From Anadara kagoshimensis (taxonomy: Eukaryota > Mollusca > Bivalvia > Arcoida > Arcidae), in the NCBI GenBank assembly GCA_021292105.1, contig CM037865.1, positions 21,865,928 to 21,929,927 of the forward strand: DNA of 64,000 nucleotides, in the 5' to 3' direction. Numbering within the stretch: position 1 is the first letter of the stretch; each line of letters opens with the position of its first letter. Positions 11,690 through 25,007 of the stretch are shown in pieces. Both the position numbers and the translations under genes were made by a program. The notes below the pieces were generated by a model, which was given only the letters and a program-made list of their open reading frames with translations, ran no database searches and was not told the origin of the DNA.

Positions 11690-11870
11690 CACTTACCCGG
11701 TTTGTTTTAAGCTAAAATTTACTCAACTTTTAATTTTCTCACAATATAAAGTAACCATAAGAATGTGGTTGTTAGAAGATTCTACTATGACGTCACGTAC
11801 ATCATAATCCAATCAAATTGCTATTGGGCTCCACGTGATCGCTGTGGCAATGGGTGTTTTCTAGCCAAAA
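11690..11870 (-). promoter_or_regulatory. Diverged duplicate of the CRE/CCAAT module and 5' exon
   Basis: From low to high coordinate the block repeats the order seen at 10920-11090: a CTTAC donor-like start, a TCAACTTT..AATTTTC phrase, GGTTGTTAGA, TGACGTCA (11788-11795), then CCAATCAAAT. It may be an alternative promoter or the remnant of a third gene copy. Confidence 0.35.
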
Positions 11871-14514
11871 ATAAGTAACCAATTCAACCCATTGCCTGTT
11901 TTAAAACCTTAAGTAAAAAAAATCGGCGTCTTCATTGGTTAAAATTTTCGCGTTTTTTTTTTTTTTTTTGTTTTGTTTTGTTTTTTTTTTTTTTGCGAAA
12001 GTTACCCGTTATAACGAGCAAGTTACACGTAATTTCGCGAAAGTTCGTTAATTAACATATTTAGTGACACTAAAATTCAAAATTAGTTTTTATAGGTAAA
12101 TATAACGAAATCCCTTCCTCTGCTGATGCTTACTTTGAACCCTCCCTGCATATTGCCTTAGCGTAAAATATTCTGCAACCTCACCTATAACTGGTGACGT
12201 TTCGATATAAGTGAAATATTCTTGACTTGGACGTTAAACACCATTGTGTACTTAACTCATTCATTAAGAAAGCAAACCATCTCTGATTTTATTGGAAATG
12301 TTTATCTAGCCAGTCTATATGGCGAAACAAATATAACATACAAAATTTACAGAAAATCTATTTTTTCGTTTATTGTAACCACTGACCATGCTTAATTAGA
12401 TATCTCAAGATGTATAATTGGGACACATCTCCTATCCTAACAGGATATTTGTTGAGAAATTGACAAGCTAATCACTTTCAGTTGATTTATTTGAAGGGGG
12501 TAAATATTTCACTTCATTTGTTGCAATTGAACGATTAAAAATCCAGCTTGAGGACATGTGCACGGACCCATTCTTGTCTCTTACTAACAAAACTCGTATT
12601 AGAATGAGGGATTGACCGACAGATTTAAGTAACAAGCTTCTCTTTTGTCAGGTTTTGCTGCTGGGAAGATCCGGGTATTGCCACAGCGTGTATGCGAAAT
12701 GAACTGGTATTTAATCCAGTTAATTTTATAGCATTGAAACAGTCAAGTGCATCCGAGTTAATGAATTGAAAAATATTGCCCTAAGAAAGATACTTAATTC
12801 CTAACACATGGGATGCGAAGTTGACTGCGGAGACGTTTAGAATTTATTAACATGTACTTTATGATCAGGCCTCAGTTTCACAATAAGGTTTTAAGTTTTT
12901 AACTAAGATTTTCCTTTATTTAAATTTTGACAACCTGTTTAAGAAATATGAATGCATATTTTTTCATGAAGCTAAATGCAGATGTTGAAGGCTTAAAGTT
13001 ATCTTCAAAATGACACCTTTGTTAATATTTTGAAAATTCGAAACATTATTTTTAATTTCAAATTGCGAGATTTACGATCTTGGTTAAGATTTGATGGTAA
13101 AACTGGAGTCTGGTCATAGTTTAACTACCATTCTTTAACTAAAACTTTCCTTTGCTTTAGTCTGGTGTTTTTGGCAATTCTGTTTTATGCAAATAATACG
13201 AAACTTTGTACAAAGTATTAATATTGATTGTAGGTGCGAATATCGTTAAAGTGTAAGTACAATGAAAAACGATATTAACATATTTTAATAAACTCCTTTC
13301 CCGAGACGAACGCCGTATTTCTTTCAAAAATCGAATCACTAATTACGGAGAAATTTTGAAATAACCCCTTTTGCACATGGAAACTTGAATTTCTCTCTGA
13401 TGACTCGTGACGTCACAAGTGTGACAGCCAATGTTTGCAGACATGCGCATAAGCACCCACTTGTTTACAACATAAACAAGTATGGCGCCCGCCGAAACTT
13501 AAAAATGTTCAGTCAAACCGCATTAAAGGATCTCCAATGAGGACAACTTTACATAGGTTTAGTAAGAAGACGAATAAATCGCAAGTGATCTGTTCATGCA
13601 TTATGATGAGGTTTGGTGGTTAAATTAGCTTGTAAACAGCCACAACCGTTCCATAACACATGCACATGACCCCTCCTTGTTGTTGATGTTGAGTTCATAG
13701 CGGAATTTAATCATGACTGACCTAACCTAAAAAACAATCGTTGCGTATAGCGTGTATGTTGCGATATAGCTACCTGTTGTCGGTCACTTCCAAGACCAGG
13801 GTTGGGCGATCCTCAAAATGCAATAGGGAAGAAAAATACAGCGACAAACCGAGACTCGAACCCAAGACCTTCCCAACAATACGGGATGTACTACTACGTC
13901 GTAACTACCGGGTTCGGTCAACCATACTTGCTTTCAGGATGGGGGGGGTAGGGTCACAAATGTAAGTACTGGTCAAAATGGCCTACATCATAACTAGAAG
14001 GTGCAAGGGGATGGTTGAATGCAAGCTACATCACACCAGAAACTTTTTCTTGTTGATGGAAACACAAGTTCATGTTGTGTGAAATTCATGTGTTTCTGGT
14101 TTGCTTTGAATCAAGACAAGTGTCAATGCACCAGCAATATGGAAAGGGTCAGATGTTATACTGTCTGCCTCTCATGATATAAAATAAGAACACCTTATTT
14201 ATTTAGTCAACCTTAAATTATCCACAGAAAAAGGAAACTGCAACTTTCCTGTGTGCCTGCTCCTGCAGCTTTGAGAAATTCAGTTGACTGCATCTGGAAG
14301 TCATAGAACTATAATGGACTGAGTGGTAACTGGCTTCAGTGCAAGATAATGTGGTAATATGGCAGCAACCTATACAAATGTTGTTAGCTATCAATTAAAG
14401 CCACTCTTATATATGCTTGCACAAGTACTACATGCACAGAGCCAAGCTTCTATGGAATCATTTTGTACATATCAAAGTCTGGCCACAGATATAAATGTTT
14501 GGAGTAAAGTTTAC

Positions 14515-14825
14515 ATCCAACCAAAATTATTTTACTTATATCAAGGTGGACATTCTGGAATGTTGGAGGAATCTGGACTGGAGTGTCTGGAGAAAACCAC
14601 TGACATCAACAAACAGATTGACAATTTCACACTAGGATAAGTCCCAAGTGGCATCTTCCTAAATATATGTGTTGGAGTACACCAATCAAAATCAAATCAT
14701 TTTACTTATATCAAGGTGATGATTTCAAAATGTAGAGGAATCTGGAGTGTCTAGAGATAACCACTGACATAAACAGACAGATTGACAATTTTTTTACACT
14801 AGGATCAGTCCCAAGTGGGATTCAA
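14515..14825. repeat. Tandem duplication of a ~180-bp segment
   Basis: The phrase TTTTACTTATATCAAGGTG, then GGAATCTGGA..GAGTGTCT, CCACTGACAT and CACTAGGATNAGTCCCAAGTGG, appears twice, starting at about 14529 and 14700. The second copy has small deletions and substitutions. The 93-residue frame over the first copy is a by-product. Confidence 0.8.
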
Positions 14826-14889
14826 GCCTTGAAATTAAAAGGTGTAATAGAGACCAATGTGCCACCAACCCCCTTGGGGTCTACATATA

Positions 14890-15201
14890 CACTGCTATCC
14901 ATAAATTTATACACATTTCAAACTGGTCATTTCATTATAGGCAGAAAATCTCCACAAAATTACATTATCAAATGATCTTGTAAATCTGAGTGTTGTTTTA
15001 GGTAAAATATTGTTTTTAACTTGAAAATATATTTTTCACAGATTTTTTTTAAATTAAAAATAAATTCCATGAAAACTGGTTTTAAAAAAATGACATGAAA
15101 ATTTAGATCATTATTACCATTTCAAAATACTGCAAAACCTCTGATATATCAATGGATGGAATTTGACTATAAAATTGTATAGTTATTTATGGATAGCTGT
15201 G
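14890..15201. mobile_element. Mariner-type MITE, ~312 bp
   Basis: The ends CACTGCTATCCATAAAT and the inverse of ATTTATGGATAGCTGTG are terminal inverted repeats. Each is flanked by TA, the target duplication of Tc1/mariner elements. There is no coding capacity. Confidence 0.7.
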
Positions 15202-18200
15202 TAGATGAAGTTAGCCAGTACCAATATTGTGGGTACCTGTTACATGTACTTGTGGCAGTGAACCTGTGCCATAAAATCTGATAACACCCCCCCCCCCCCC
15301 ATCTTAATTCCAAATTAACAAATTAATTTCAATCAGATAGTTTTTGAGTAAGATCTATGAAAAACTCTGAGTACTGGTAGTAAAAACAAACTATTTCTCA
15401 ACAATAATTTTAATACATGTATGATACATAAACAAATTCATGTAATGAAAATACCTTGCTACTCTTCAATTAGACAAATTTGTGCTAACATATAATTTAT
15501 CTTTTTGCATTTTGGTAAAGTCATTAAACAATTGAACAATCTGGTCAAGGTTGCAAAACTGTAGTTGAGAATCTAGACCTTGCACTTGATGTTCAGCTGT
15601 CTCATGTCCAGTATGTCATCTTTAAATGCTAAGCTGTGTATATTGAAGTAATTAAACCACTACAAAAAATTTAAATAATTAAATGCATGCTGACTAGTAC
15701 AAAATGAAATATTATACATAGTTTCTTTTCCTTTAAACTTGTCTCGGATATTTCACTTCCTCTCTGAATTTTGAATTCTCTATCAATATAGGATTGAATC
15801 TGTATTCCTATCAAAATATAAATGAATACACTGTATTTTCTATTGAATTTGATCATACAAATCACACAATAGCCAAAATAAACAAGAATTTGTCATGAAT
15901 GTAAGATAATAACACACAATATATGAAGTTTACTTCACATAACTAGAGCAGCTCTTTAGACAGCCCCCCCCCCCCCATCTTGCTAGTTGTCATTTTTAAG
16001 ATTTATTCCTTGTTCTATTCACCTTAATTTGGTATGCAACACATTGTCTCATGTTGTTTTCATTTGTTGCAAGTTTCATTAAAATTGATCCATAGACATA
16101 GAAGATATGGATGTACATTATATTTGGACAGGGTGATTCCTATATACCCAGTGGGCCCCAACTTTGTTTGCACTGAGTATAAATATACAACTCTGAATTA
16201 TTCAATATAATGAAAAATAGAACTTGGCCATATTTGGCCTGTGAGACCTATGAATATACAGGGTTCAAAATTGTCTTGGTCTGGGTATATTGGGTGTTGG
16301 GACCCTTGAAAAGTTAAAAGTTAAAACTTGAAAAGTCTGATGGACCAAAATTTTTCTCTTACAAAAAATACTACTTTTTTTAAATGATTACATATTTTCA
16401 AATGTTAACTCAATTGCACATGGAACTTTCAGTGATATTTGTCTTTCAAAAAATTATGTTGAACCCATGAAAAAAGGCAAAAGGTCCTGGACCTTTAATT
16501 AAAAAATATGTTTTGAAATTTTAACCCCTTATTTATATATTAAACAAGAGCACATATGCCTTAATTAACACACTCACCTGAGGATATGTCCCAAATCTAC
16601 TGAAGAAGTTAAATAAACAATAACATTAATTACAAGGACTGTCAAAATCTTGTCAATTTTGAACCCCACTGTTATCATGACAGATCAATGTAAATCCCAT
16701 CATGTACTGCTATACTGTATTTGTTAAGCCTTCATTATCTTTTTATGCAATTTGTTTTATCTGAAAAGAGAAATATTTTAAGTATTAAAAGAGGCTTCAT
16801 TGAAAACAATGAAATAATTAACCATTAATTTCTGCTATATCATAATTATGTATACCAAGTTAAAGTGCAATGAATTTGATTGTTTGAAAACATTTTTTTT
16901 ACATTTAAATCTAACCCAACATAATTACACATAATTGGTACCTGGGGTAGGACATGCTATCAAGAGTGTATGGTAGGGTAAAACAGATAGACACAGCAGA
17001 TTAACATATACATGTGTAATAAGTTTTTCTGGAAAGAAAGTTGGACAATGTCATATTTACCAGAGAACAAGATGGTCATTAGACTGTCTTGACCACAAAT
17101 TGGATAACAGCTATTATCCAGTCAGGATTAAAACAAGTGATTTGCATACACACATGGGTTGGGTATTCACAGATTATGGATATTTCAATTCATCTGCCTG
17201 ATACAAAATTGTACATCCTCCCCACTGTATACCTTTAAACAGCACAAACTGATTAATGATGGATATGTTGAATGTCTTCCTTAGATACCCATGTAACAGA
17301 AAAGAATAATCAAATACATTTTTTTCAATTTACAATAAATATAATCCTGAGTGGTGATGTTTTAAAACTAGACTTTAAAGATTTATTTATTATTATTTTT
17401 ATTATTATTAAAAATGATGTTTTGACATGTTGAAACTGACACTAGCTGATCAGCTCAAGTTGTTAAGGAGGGGTTCAAACCTCAGGCAAGTAGCCAACCA
17501 GTAACTTCATATCGCACTATATTATATTTTTAACAAGCAGTGCCAGATAGTGGTTATAAAACTATGCAAATGTAAACCTAAAACCCCAGAATGCATTGGA
17601 ATTTGTACCTATATAAGGCAAAATAATAGGATTGTCAGCTGGTCATTGTGGTATGTGGAGCCGGTTGCCTGTACTAAAACGTGCATGTGGTGTGGTTGTG
17701 ACACAGAGACCCTACTTTCATTAAACATTGACCCTCAAACGCAAAAATAAAAAATGACAATACACTGTAGATCTGCTGTAAAAAAAATGAGAAAATAGTT
17801 CGTAAAAATTACAATATACACTACCATGTACAGCATTAACCCTGTCAGACAGTTTCTTCTGATGAATCTGATACATTTTCCACCTCACAGTTTCGTATGG
17901 CTCGTAAAATTTACTGAATGTTCTGTCATGTTTACACCTTGAAGTCTGTCAGTATTTTGTATTCCCGTAAATTCCGCCGTTGATCGGAGAGCTGAAGCGC
18001 ACCTTTCAGTCGTTGTAACCCAGAAAGTTGTTAGTGTATCACGCGCAATTTCGCGCTACATGTACTTATTGATGACGTCACAAGTGTGATCGTCGAAAAC
18101 CGGAAGTTGCCTGTACAGGCTTGATTACAAATTTTTCCAGGTGCAAAATTGGAGGTTTAACCACGTATATCTCGAAAAGGAGACCATGTACGATCACGGG

Positions 18201-19629
18201 ATTTTCGACATTGTTTTAATTACGGCATTTACTATTTATACTCAAATTATCGAAAATCGTTTAACTTACACTTTAACCCGGTTGTTTTCCTCATGCCTCC
18301 TGGGAGTTATGGCCCTTTGACTGAAAAAACTTAACGCATTGCTTATAAGGGGTTGTCTTACTTAACTTCGCTTATTTGTAATTATGAAAAATATCGCCAA
18401 AATGTTTTTAATTTATGTTGAGGACAATTTTAATTAGCTAAGGAATGACTGTGAAACTGGAGCCCGGTGTAAAACCATTTGTAAGATTGACTGAAATGAA
18501 TTTTACGTCTCGGTCAAGAATAGTCTACTTATATCGAGACGTCACCAGCTCTAGTTGAGTGGCTAAAATCTTGACCTGCAGTGTGCTTAGGGCAATATAC
18601 AGAATAGTTCTTTAACGTGCTACAGTAACGCCTGTCGTGACACGGGGCATCGGTTTGTAAGATCTCTACCGATGGACTCCGTTTCTTAAGGACGAGTGCT
18701 TGGTGAAAGAATATTCACAAACCATTTTCAAGTCTTGGCCAGACCCAGTCTGGGTTCGAACCCCCTCGGGTTCACAAATACCAATTTGTAAGTACTTCTC
18801 TCCAAATTATTATATCGAACTCGGACAGTCGATTAGTAAAACAGGAACAAATAAAGATTTAGATAATACGTGGAAAACGCACAAATTTTATTTTTAATTT
18901 CCCACTTTTCAGTCCGTTGAAGAGTTTCCCCTTTTAAATTACAGATTGATTCATGTTAATTCATGATGTCAATTAATCGTCGAGTAGTTTGCACTTTACA
19001 AAGTCGCCAAAAATAAAAATGCGTTAATTCTACGTTCAAACGGTTGCTGGACAACCCGTACCCACGACAACTCGTACTCAGGCCAACTCGGACCCATGCG
19101 CAATATTTACAGCAAGACACCTCGTGTCCGACCGAGACAACTCGGACCCAGGAAAACAAATTAAATAAAGTTTTATTATTTTTTATTCAAAAGGTATCAA
19201 TTTCGCCGTCAAAGAACATACACACAAACATCAAAATTACGTTCTTAATTGATAAAGAAATTAATAATAAGAGGGGAAAGGGGTAAGGCTTTATAACTTT
19301 GAAATGGTCAAATAAAATTCATTTAAAGATAAAAAATGAGTTAAATTTTCTTACATTAAAAATAAATCCGTTTATTGTTTAATTGTTTTCTTGGTCTTTA
19401 TTGGGTACGAGTTGTCTTGATATCGTTCAAACTCGCTGCCAAAAACCTTGAATTCTGTATGGCGATTATTGGCAAAAAGTTGGAAAAAAGTTAGAAAAAC
19501 CCTTGAACGATAAACCTACCATTACTCAACCGACAATATACGGCATCACTCTTACAACAAAACCATCATTACAGCGAAAATAACCATAATTTCACCACAT
19601 GTCAGTTTTATTTACATCACAGCCACTAT

Positions 19630-19680
<51 letters not shown>

Positions 19681-20365
19681 TTTTGTTGTTGTTGTTGTTG
19701 ATGTTTGATTATTAGAAAACTGACCATCTCGGTGTAGTTTAATTGAATGAAAGCTTATCTTTAGCATCATCAATTGGGGGAGGGGGTGAAGTTGATTTTT
19801 CCTCGAGATGAAACAGGCATCATCCGCATGGGGTTAAAGTTGAAGTGTTTCTTTATATCAGTTGATTAATGAATAATGGGATAGGACAAGCAAAGTGGCG
19901 AGCCAGGGAAAACCTTTAAACGTACTCCAAACATCCGGAAAAGTCCTCTACATCATCCATACGTTCAAGTGGGCCAATGATACGGGAAATCCTCCTCGGT
20001 AATTTCCAGGGATATATATATATGAAACACGTTGCTCAAGTTCACATATTCACATACACATTTTACACCGGGACATACAACTATAAAGCAGGGACTGATA
20101 TTTTATTTACAATTTAATTTACAATTTTATTTACAATTTCAATTTAAAGTGACACAGAAATACATCACAGGGAATTAAGTTTTTATAAAGTTTGACGCTG
20201 CAATTTTTTTTAAAAATGTAAGTATATTCCCTACAATTTTACTTACTTATCGTCATATTTCACTTTCTGATTATTTATTATTTTAATGAAATTATGATCA
20301 GTAATGTATAGTTTCGCATACCTGTATACTATTGTTTATTTGTGTACGCTTATGTACAGACCGAA

Positions 20366-20459
20366 TTATTTCTGTCGTCAACGGCCCTTTTAACTGATAT
20401 AAAGGGACTCATATCATCAATAAAAAGGGCCGTTGACTACAGAAACAATTCAGTCTAGC
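20366..20459. other. ~95-nt hairpin with long imperfect arms
   Basis: The arms GAATTATTTCTGTCGTCAAC..GGCCCTTTT and AAAAGGGCCGTTGACTACAGAAACAATTC pair over about 29 bp with few mismatches around a ~38-nt loop. The size and fold would suit a foldback MITE or a microRNA-like precursor; transcription is unknown. Confidence 0.6.
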
Positions 20460-20522
20460 TTGTGTATAAACATTGCAAAGCAGCACTGGTCACAGGCAAC
20501 CAATATTAGCCTGTCTGATTGG

Positions 20523-20918
20523 CCTTTAAATTCAATTCAATTCAATTCAAACTTTATTGTCATATAATCAGATGACAGATTGTGACAAACAAATTCAATA
20601 CAAACAAGCAAGGAACATAAAAAATACTATAAGTCTGGCATATATCGAATACAAAGTAAAAAACAACTAAGAGTCTCCCGTTCTCAGTTCCAACGACTGT
20701 TTAATGAAGGATGCTGTTCTTTTTACTTGACAAAAGTCTGTAGGATTTAGCAGGTCCACCAATTTTTCAATATCGGTAAAATTATTAAAGTTGGGTATTT
20801 TAAATGATATATCATCAAAGAAAGTATTTCGCAAGTTTTCATTAATTTTGCAATATGATAAAAAGTGTTTTTCATCTTCAATAGTTTCACATGTTGTGCA
20901 TATTCTTTGTTCTTTATT
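20523..20918 (-). mobile_element. 5'-truncated LINE, 3' end with reverse-transcriptase C-terminus
   Basis: On the - strand 20918-20667 is an open frame of about 83 codons that begins inside a protein. It has a zinc-knuckle-like CTTCETIEDEKHFLSYC (C-x2-C..H-x4-C) followed by NENLRNTFF and ends at a TAG. This CxxC..EDExHFLxxC motif is typical of the C-terminal end of non-LTR retrotransposon polyproteins. A short 3' UTR ends in a TTGAA-unit microsatellite, also typical of LINE 3' ends. The 5' truncation at about 20918 agrees with incomplete reverse transcription. Confidence 0.78.
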
Positions 20919-21143
20919 CTTTGTTTAAATCAAACGTTTATTACATGAGTGCATGCATGTTAAGGGAACGCAGGTGTTTGTTTTTTCTATGGAAAAGATT
21001 TTGTATTTACTACAAATCCTAACACTACCCTTGTAGTTGTTGGGTCGTCTTTTATGAATATTCCTAATGAAAGTTCAAACAGACAGGTCAATGTTGTTTC
21101 CCTATACTTTGTACTTACAACAATGTTTTTATGTTTTTAAAGG

Positions 21144-21335
21144 GAATGTAAACACAGAAGCATTTTTGCAGAAATAGCCAAAACTTATGTTTATGAATTT
21201 AGTAGCGGGTCAATGATACCTGTGACAAGTGTAGATAAATCGACAGACGTAAAGTTGATGAATATTGTGAAGAAAACACTTGTCAGAAGAAAAATATTTT
21301 GGCATAAATCAAAATACAACGTAGAAAAGATACCG
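21144..21335 (+). CDS. Gasdermin first visible coding exon
   Basis: The frame read from GAA at 21171 encodes EIAKTYVYEFSSGSMIPVTS, then KTLVRRKIFWHKSKYNVEKIP, and runs into a GTACGT donor after 21335. It matches the gasdermin N-terminus. Upstream in the same frame it reads SIFA, where GSDME has MFA, but ATT stands where ATG is expected, and a stop (TAA) closes the frame just before about 21144. Either the start ATG is in an upstream exon spliced to an acceptor at about 21143 or 21170 (TTTTTGCAG), or translation starts at the internal ATG of SGSMIPV. Confidence 0.8.
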
Positions 21336-24300
21336 GTACGTATTAGTACTTAGTACTTAAACAGTCAAACCTGTCTTAAAGGCCACCTCTATATAAGGGT
21401 CACCTGCTTATAAAGGCCAGTAGAAATGTATCCTAATTGTTCTTTATTCATATTACTTGAACTTGTATATTAAGGCCACCTGCCCATAAAGGTCACTTTC
21501 ACCGCTCCCATTGGTGGCGGTCTTTATAGACATGTTTGACTGTACATGTATGGTTGAAAAGTATAACCTTAGATACACATGTTTTTGACGTCCCGTAGTT
21601 CAATGCTCCTTCCATTCCCAGATTTTGATTAAACACGTTGCGGGTGGGAGGTGCTTACTCCTTCGGAGCACCCGACCTCACTTACCTTGACCAACACATG
21701 TATTACAAAATTCAATGTTATGTTAAATTTAAAATCGCTTACATAAATATCCTATATAATACTTTAAAATCATTATTTTTCGTTGTATCCAATTTTATTT
21801 TTTCGTGGATGCCCTAACCCACGAATTAACATGTCAACGAAATATCATTAATTACAAAATTACATTAAACTGAAACCACTTGCATATATATATATATATA
21901 TATAATTTATAAGACTGTAAAATTATTTTTCGTGATGTGCCAATTTTAATTTCGATGTCGTCGATACCCTGACCCACGAATTTTCATGTCAACGAAAAAT
22001 CATATGTTACAAAATTACATGCAATGGAAATCGCTGACACATATTTACGATTATATACTGTGAAATTATTTTTCGTGATGTGCCAATTTTAATTTCGATG
22101 TCGTCGATACCCTGACCCACGAATTTTCATGTCAACGAAAAATCATATGTTACAAAATTACATGCAATGGAAATCGCTGACACATATTTACGATTATATA
22201 CTGTGAAATTATTTTTCGTGATGTGCCAATTTTAATTTCGATGTTGTCATGGATACTCTGACCCACGAATTTACATTTCGACGAAATATTATGAATTACA
22301 AAATTGCGTTTAACTGATATCGCTGACACATATTTACGATTTATACTGTGAAATCATTGTTTCTCGGGGTGTGTCAATTTTCATTATTTACATGGATACC
22401 ATGATCCAATAGTACTATAACCACACTACTGGATATTAATTTTGGTGCCCATCCAAAACTGGAAAAATGATAAATTGTCAAAAAATATTGCTGTCTATTC
22501 TTTCTAGTTTAGTTGTTCTTCACATTGGTTGTAGTGTGTCGTAATCCTTTATATTAATTTTATTTACTGTTCACATTTTATTATGATGTACATTTTTCTT
22601 CCTCTATTTTCGATTATTATACTTCATATACAATGTATAAGAAAACACATTTAATTTGGTGTTTCCTATCACATGACATATTACAAATGAAATATTTCTC
22701 AAAAAATTACTGTCAGTATGTGACAGACTCTCCCACCTCGACACAGCCATGTGATAAAAGTACTACCACACTGTGACAACCTCTCCCATATCGACACAAC
22801 CATGTGATAATAGTGTTGTCTCACTGTAACACACTGTGACAACCTCTCCCATATCGGCACAGCAATGTGATGATAGTACTGTCACCCTGTGACAACCTCT
22901 CCCATATCGGCACAGCAATGTGATGATAGTACTGTCACCCTGTGACAACATCAACCATATCGGCACAGTCATGTGATAAAAGTACTGTCACCCTGTGACA
23001 TCCTCTCCCATATCGGCACAGCCATGTGATGATAGTACTGTCACCCTGTGACAACATCAACCATATCGGCACAGTCATGTGATAAAAGTACTGTCACCCT
23101 GTGACATCCTCTCCCATATCGGCACAGCAATGTGATGATAGTACTGTCACCCTGTGACAACATCTCCCATATCGGTACAGTCATTTGATGATAGTACTGT
23201 CACCCTGTGACAGCCTCTCCCATATCGGTACAGTCATGTGATAATAGTATTGTCACCCTGTGACAACTTCTCCCATATCGGCACAACCATGTGATAATAG
23301 TACTGTCACCCTGTGACAACCTCTCCCATATTGGCATAGTCATGTGATAGTAGTATTGTCACCCTGTGACACCCTCTCCGATATCGGCACAGCCATGTGA
23401 TAATAGTACTGTCATCTTTAGACAACCTCTCCTATCGGCACAGCCATGTGATAATAGTACTGTCACCTTTAGACAACCTCTCCTATCGGCACAGTCATGT
23501 TATATAGTATTGTCACCCTGTGACACCATCTCCCAAATCAGCTGAGTTACAACCCGGTACATTTTGGAATAATAAAATAATACACGTGTAAATTGCCTTT
23601 TAGGTACGTGAGTGCGTCACCTTTCAACCGGGTTGTAACCCAATGACAATGCTCTAAGAGTATTCTCATGGGATATCATCAGAAATTGAGAAATACACCC
23701 CTCTGCGACACGGGAAAACCTAATTTCTTGGAAATTTTCACTTAAACCTTCAATTTCTGTATAATTTTAATTTCCCGTTAATCAATCAACATCATTATTT
23801 GAACCTACAATCCAACGAATCAAATCACTATAAGGGCACTTGTCTCCAGTGTCCCGACACTTAACTTTTAAGTTCATTAAACCCGTGTGAAAAGTATTTA
23901 AATTAATAATGAATGAATTATATTTGGGAAATACTGAAGTTTGTCATTGCATCAAGTATCTATGCTTAGTACATGTATTCAATCCTTTAAAACTACATGT
24001 TATATTTATATTATAATAAAATTATATTTATTTATTTATTTACTTGAGTTCGGTGAACGGTTGGTCTAAAGCATGCAGATCAAAGTGCCTTTCGCCGCCT
24101 ATAACTAGGTTCGAATCCAACCTTCTAAAGTGAGGCAGTTTGTCAGTTCATTTGATTTAGGTCGTATGTTTTTCATGAACATTCCGGTTTTAAGAACTGA
24201 TCGCCTTGATATAAGTATGATTGGGTAGTTGTTAATAGTAATAGAGTGAATTAATTACCTGCTAAACTTAAAACAACCTTTGTCTAATACTCATTTAGAT

Positions 24301-24954
24301 ACTGTAAACGTATTTATTTTCGCGGTGTACAAATTTTGCGGTTGTTTGTTTTGCGCGAAAATTAATACCGCGCGAAAATGATATTTTGCGTAATGTGTTA
24401 TAGTGCATATTTAAAAACGCGAAAATTTAACTAAGGGGATATCTCTTAATGTTTTATACCTCAAAAATAAATACACGCGAAATTAAATACGTTCACAGTA
24501 TAAGTTTCCGCTTACCAACTGTTTAAGATGGAAGAAACGGAATCTGTTACAAAAATATGTACAGCAGCCACAGAAACTAAAAACATAGCAAAATGCATAT
24601 AAGTGATAAAACACATTAACACGACAGGGAAAAACCAGACATACATTGAACCTTAATTTTCAGAATATTATTATATCATCGCTTGATTATTGGTTTTTAT
24701 TTCAGTTGGAAAAACTTTTAGTACCTGGGGAAATTCTAAAGTTAGAAGAAACATCAAAAATGTTTGGTTCTTATAGCCTAGAATGTTCTCAATCTATGAA
24801 TGCATCGTTAGACGTGAGGAAAACTGGATTCATCGGTGGTAATGTCAGCGCATCCGATACCAAAGTTTTCAAAGTTAACCTTGAAACGAAAAGAGACGAG
24901 ATTGACAGTTCGTTACTTAACGATCTTTTGAATAACAGGTATGTTTCAGTGAAG

Positions 24955-25007
<53 letters not shown>

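Larger units (their letters stand above)
11100..20350. other. Long gene-poor stretch with mixed repeats
   Basis: No frame here looks like a real protein. The stretch contains SINE tails (12185-12260; 18470-18790 inverted), an inverted tRNA-like head around 13840-13925, a tandem duplication at 14500-14830, a MITE with flanking TA at 14890-15201, poly-C runs (15286-15300, about 15966-15977), an element end with CTCACCTGAGG near 16547-16590, and a (TTTA)n tract (19626-19682). CRE palindromes followed by CAAGTGTGA occur at 13408 and 18073. Confidence 0.55.

Noticed and set aside
22763..22972. 69-residue frame on the - strand
   Set aside because: It is a read-through of the 53-bp minisatellite; the residue repeat follows the DNA repeat.
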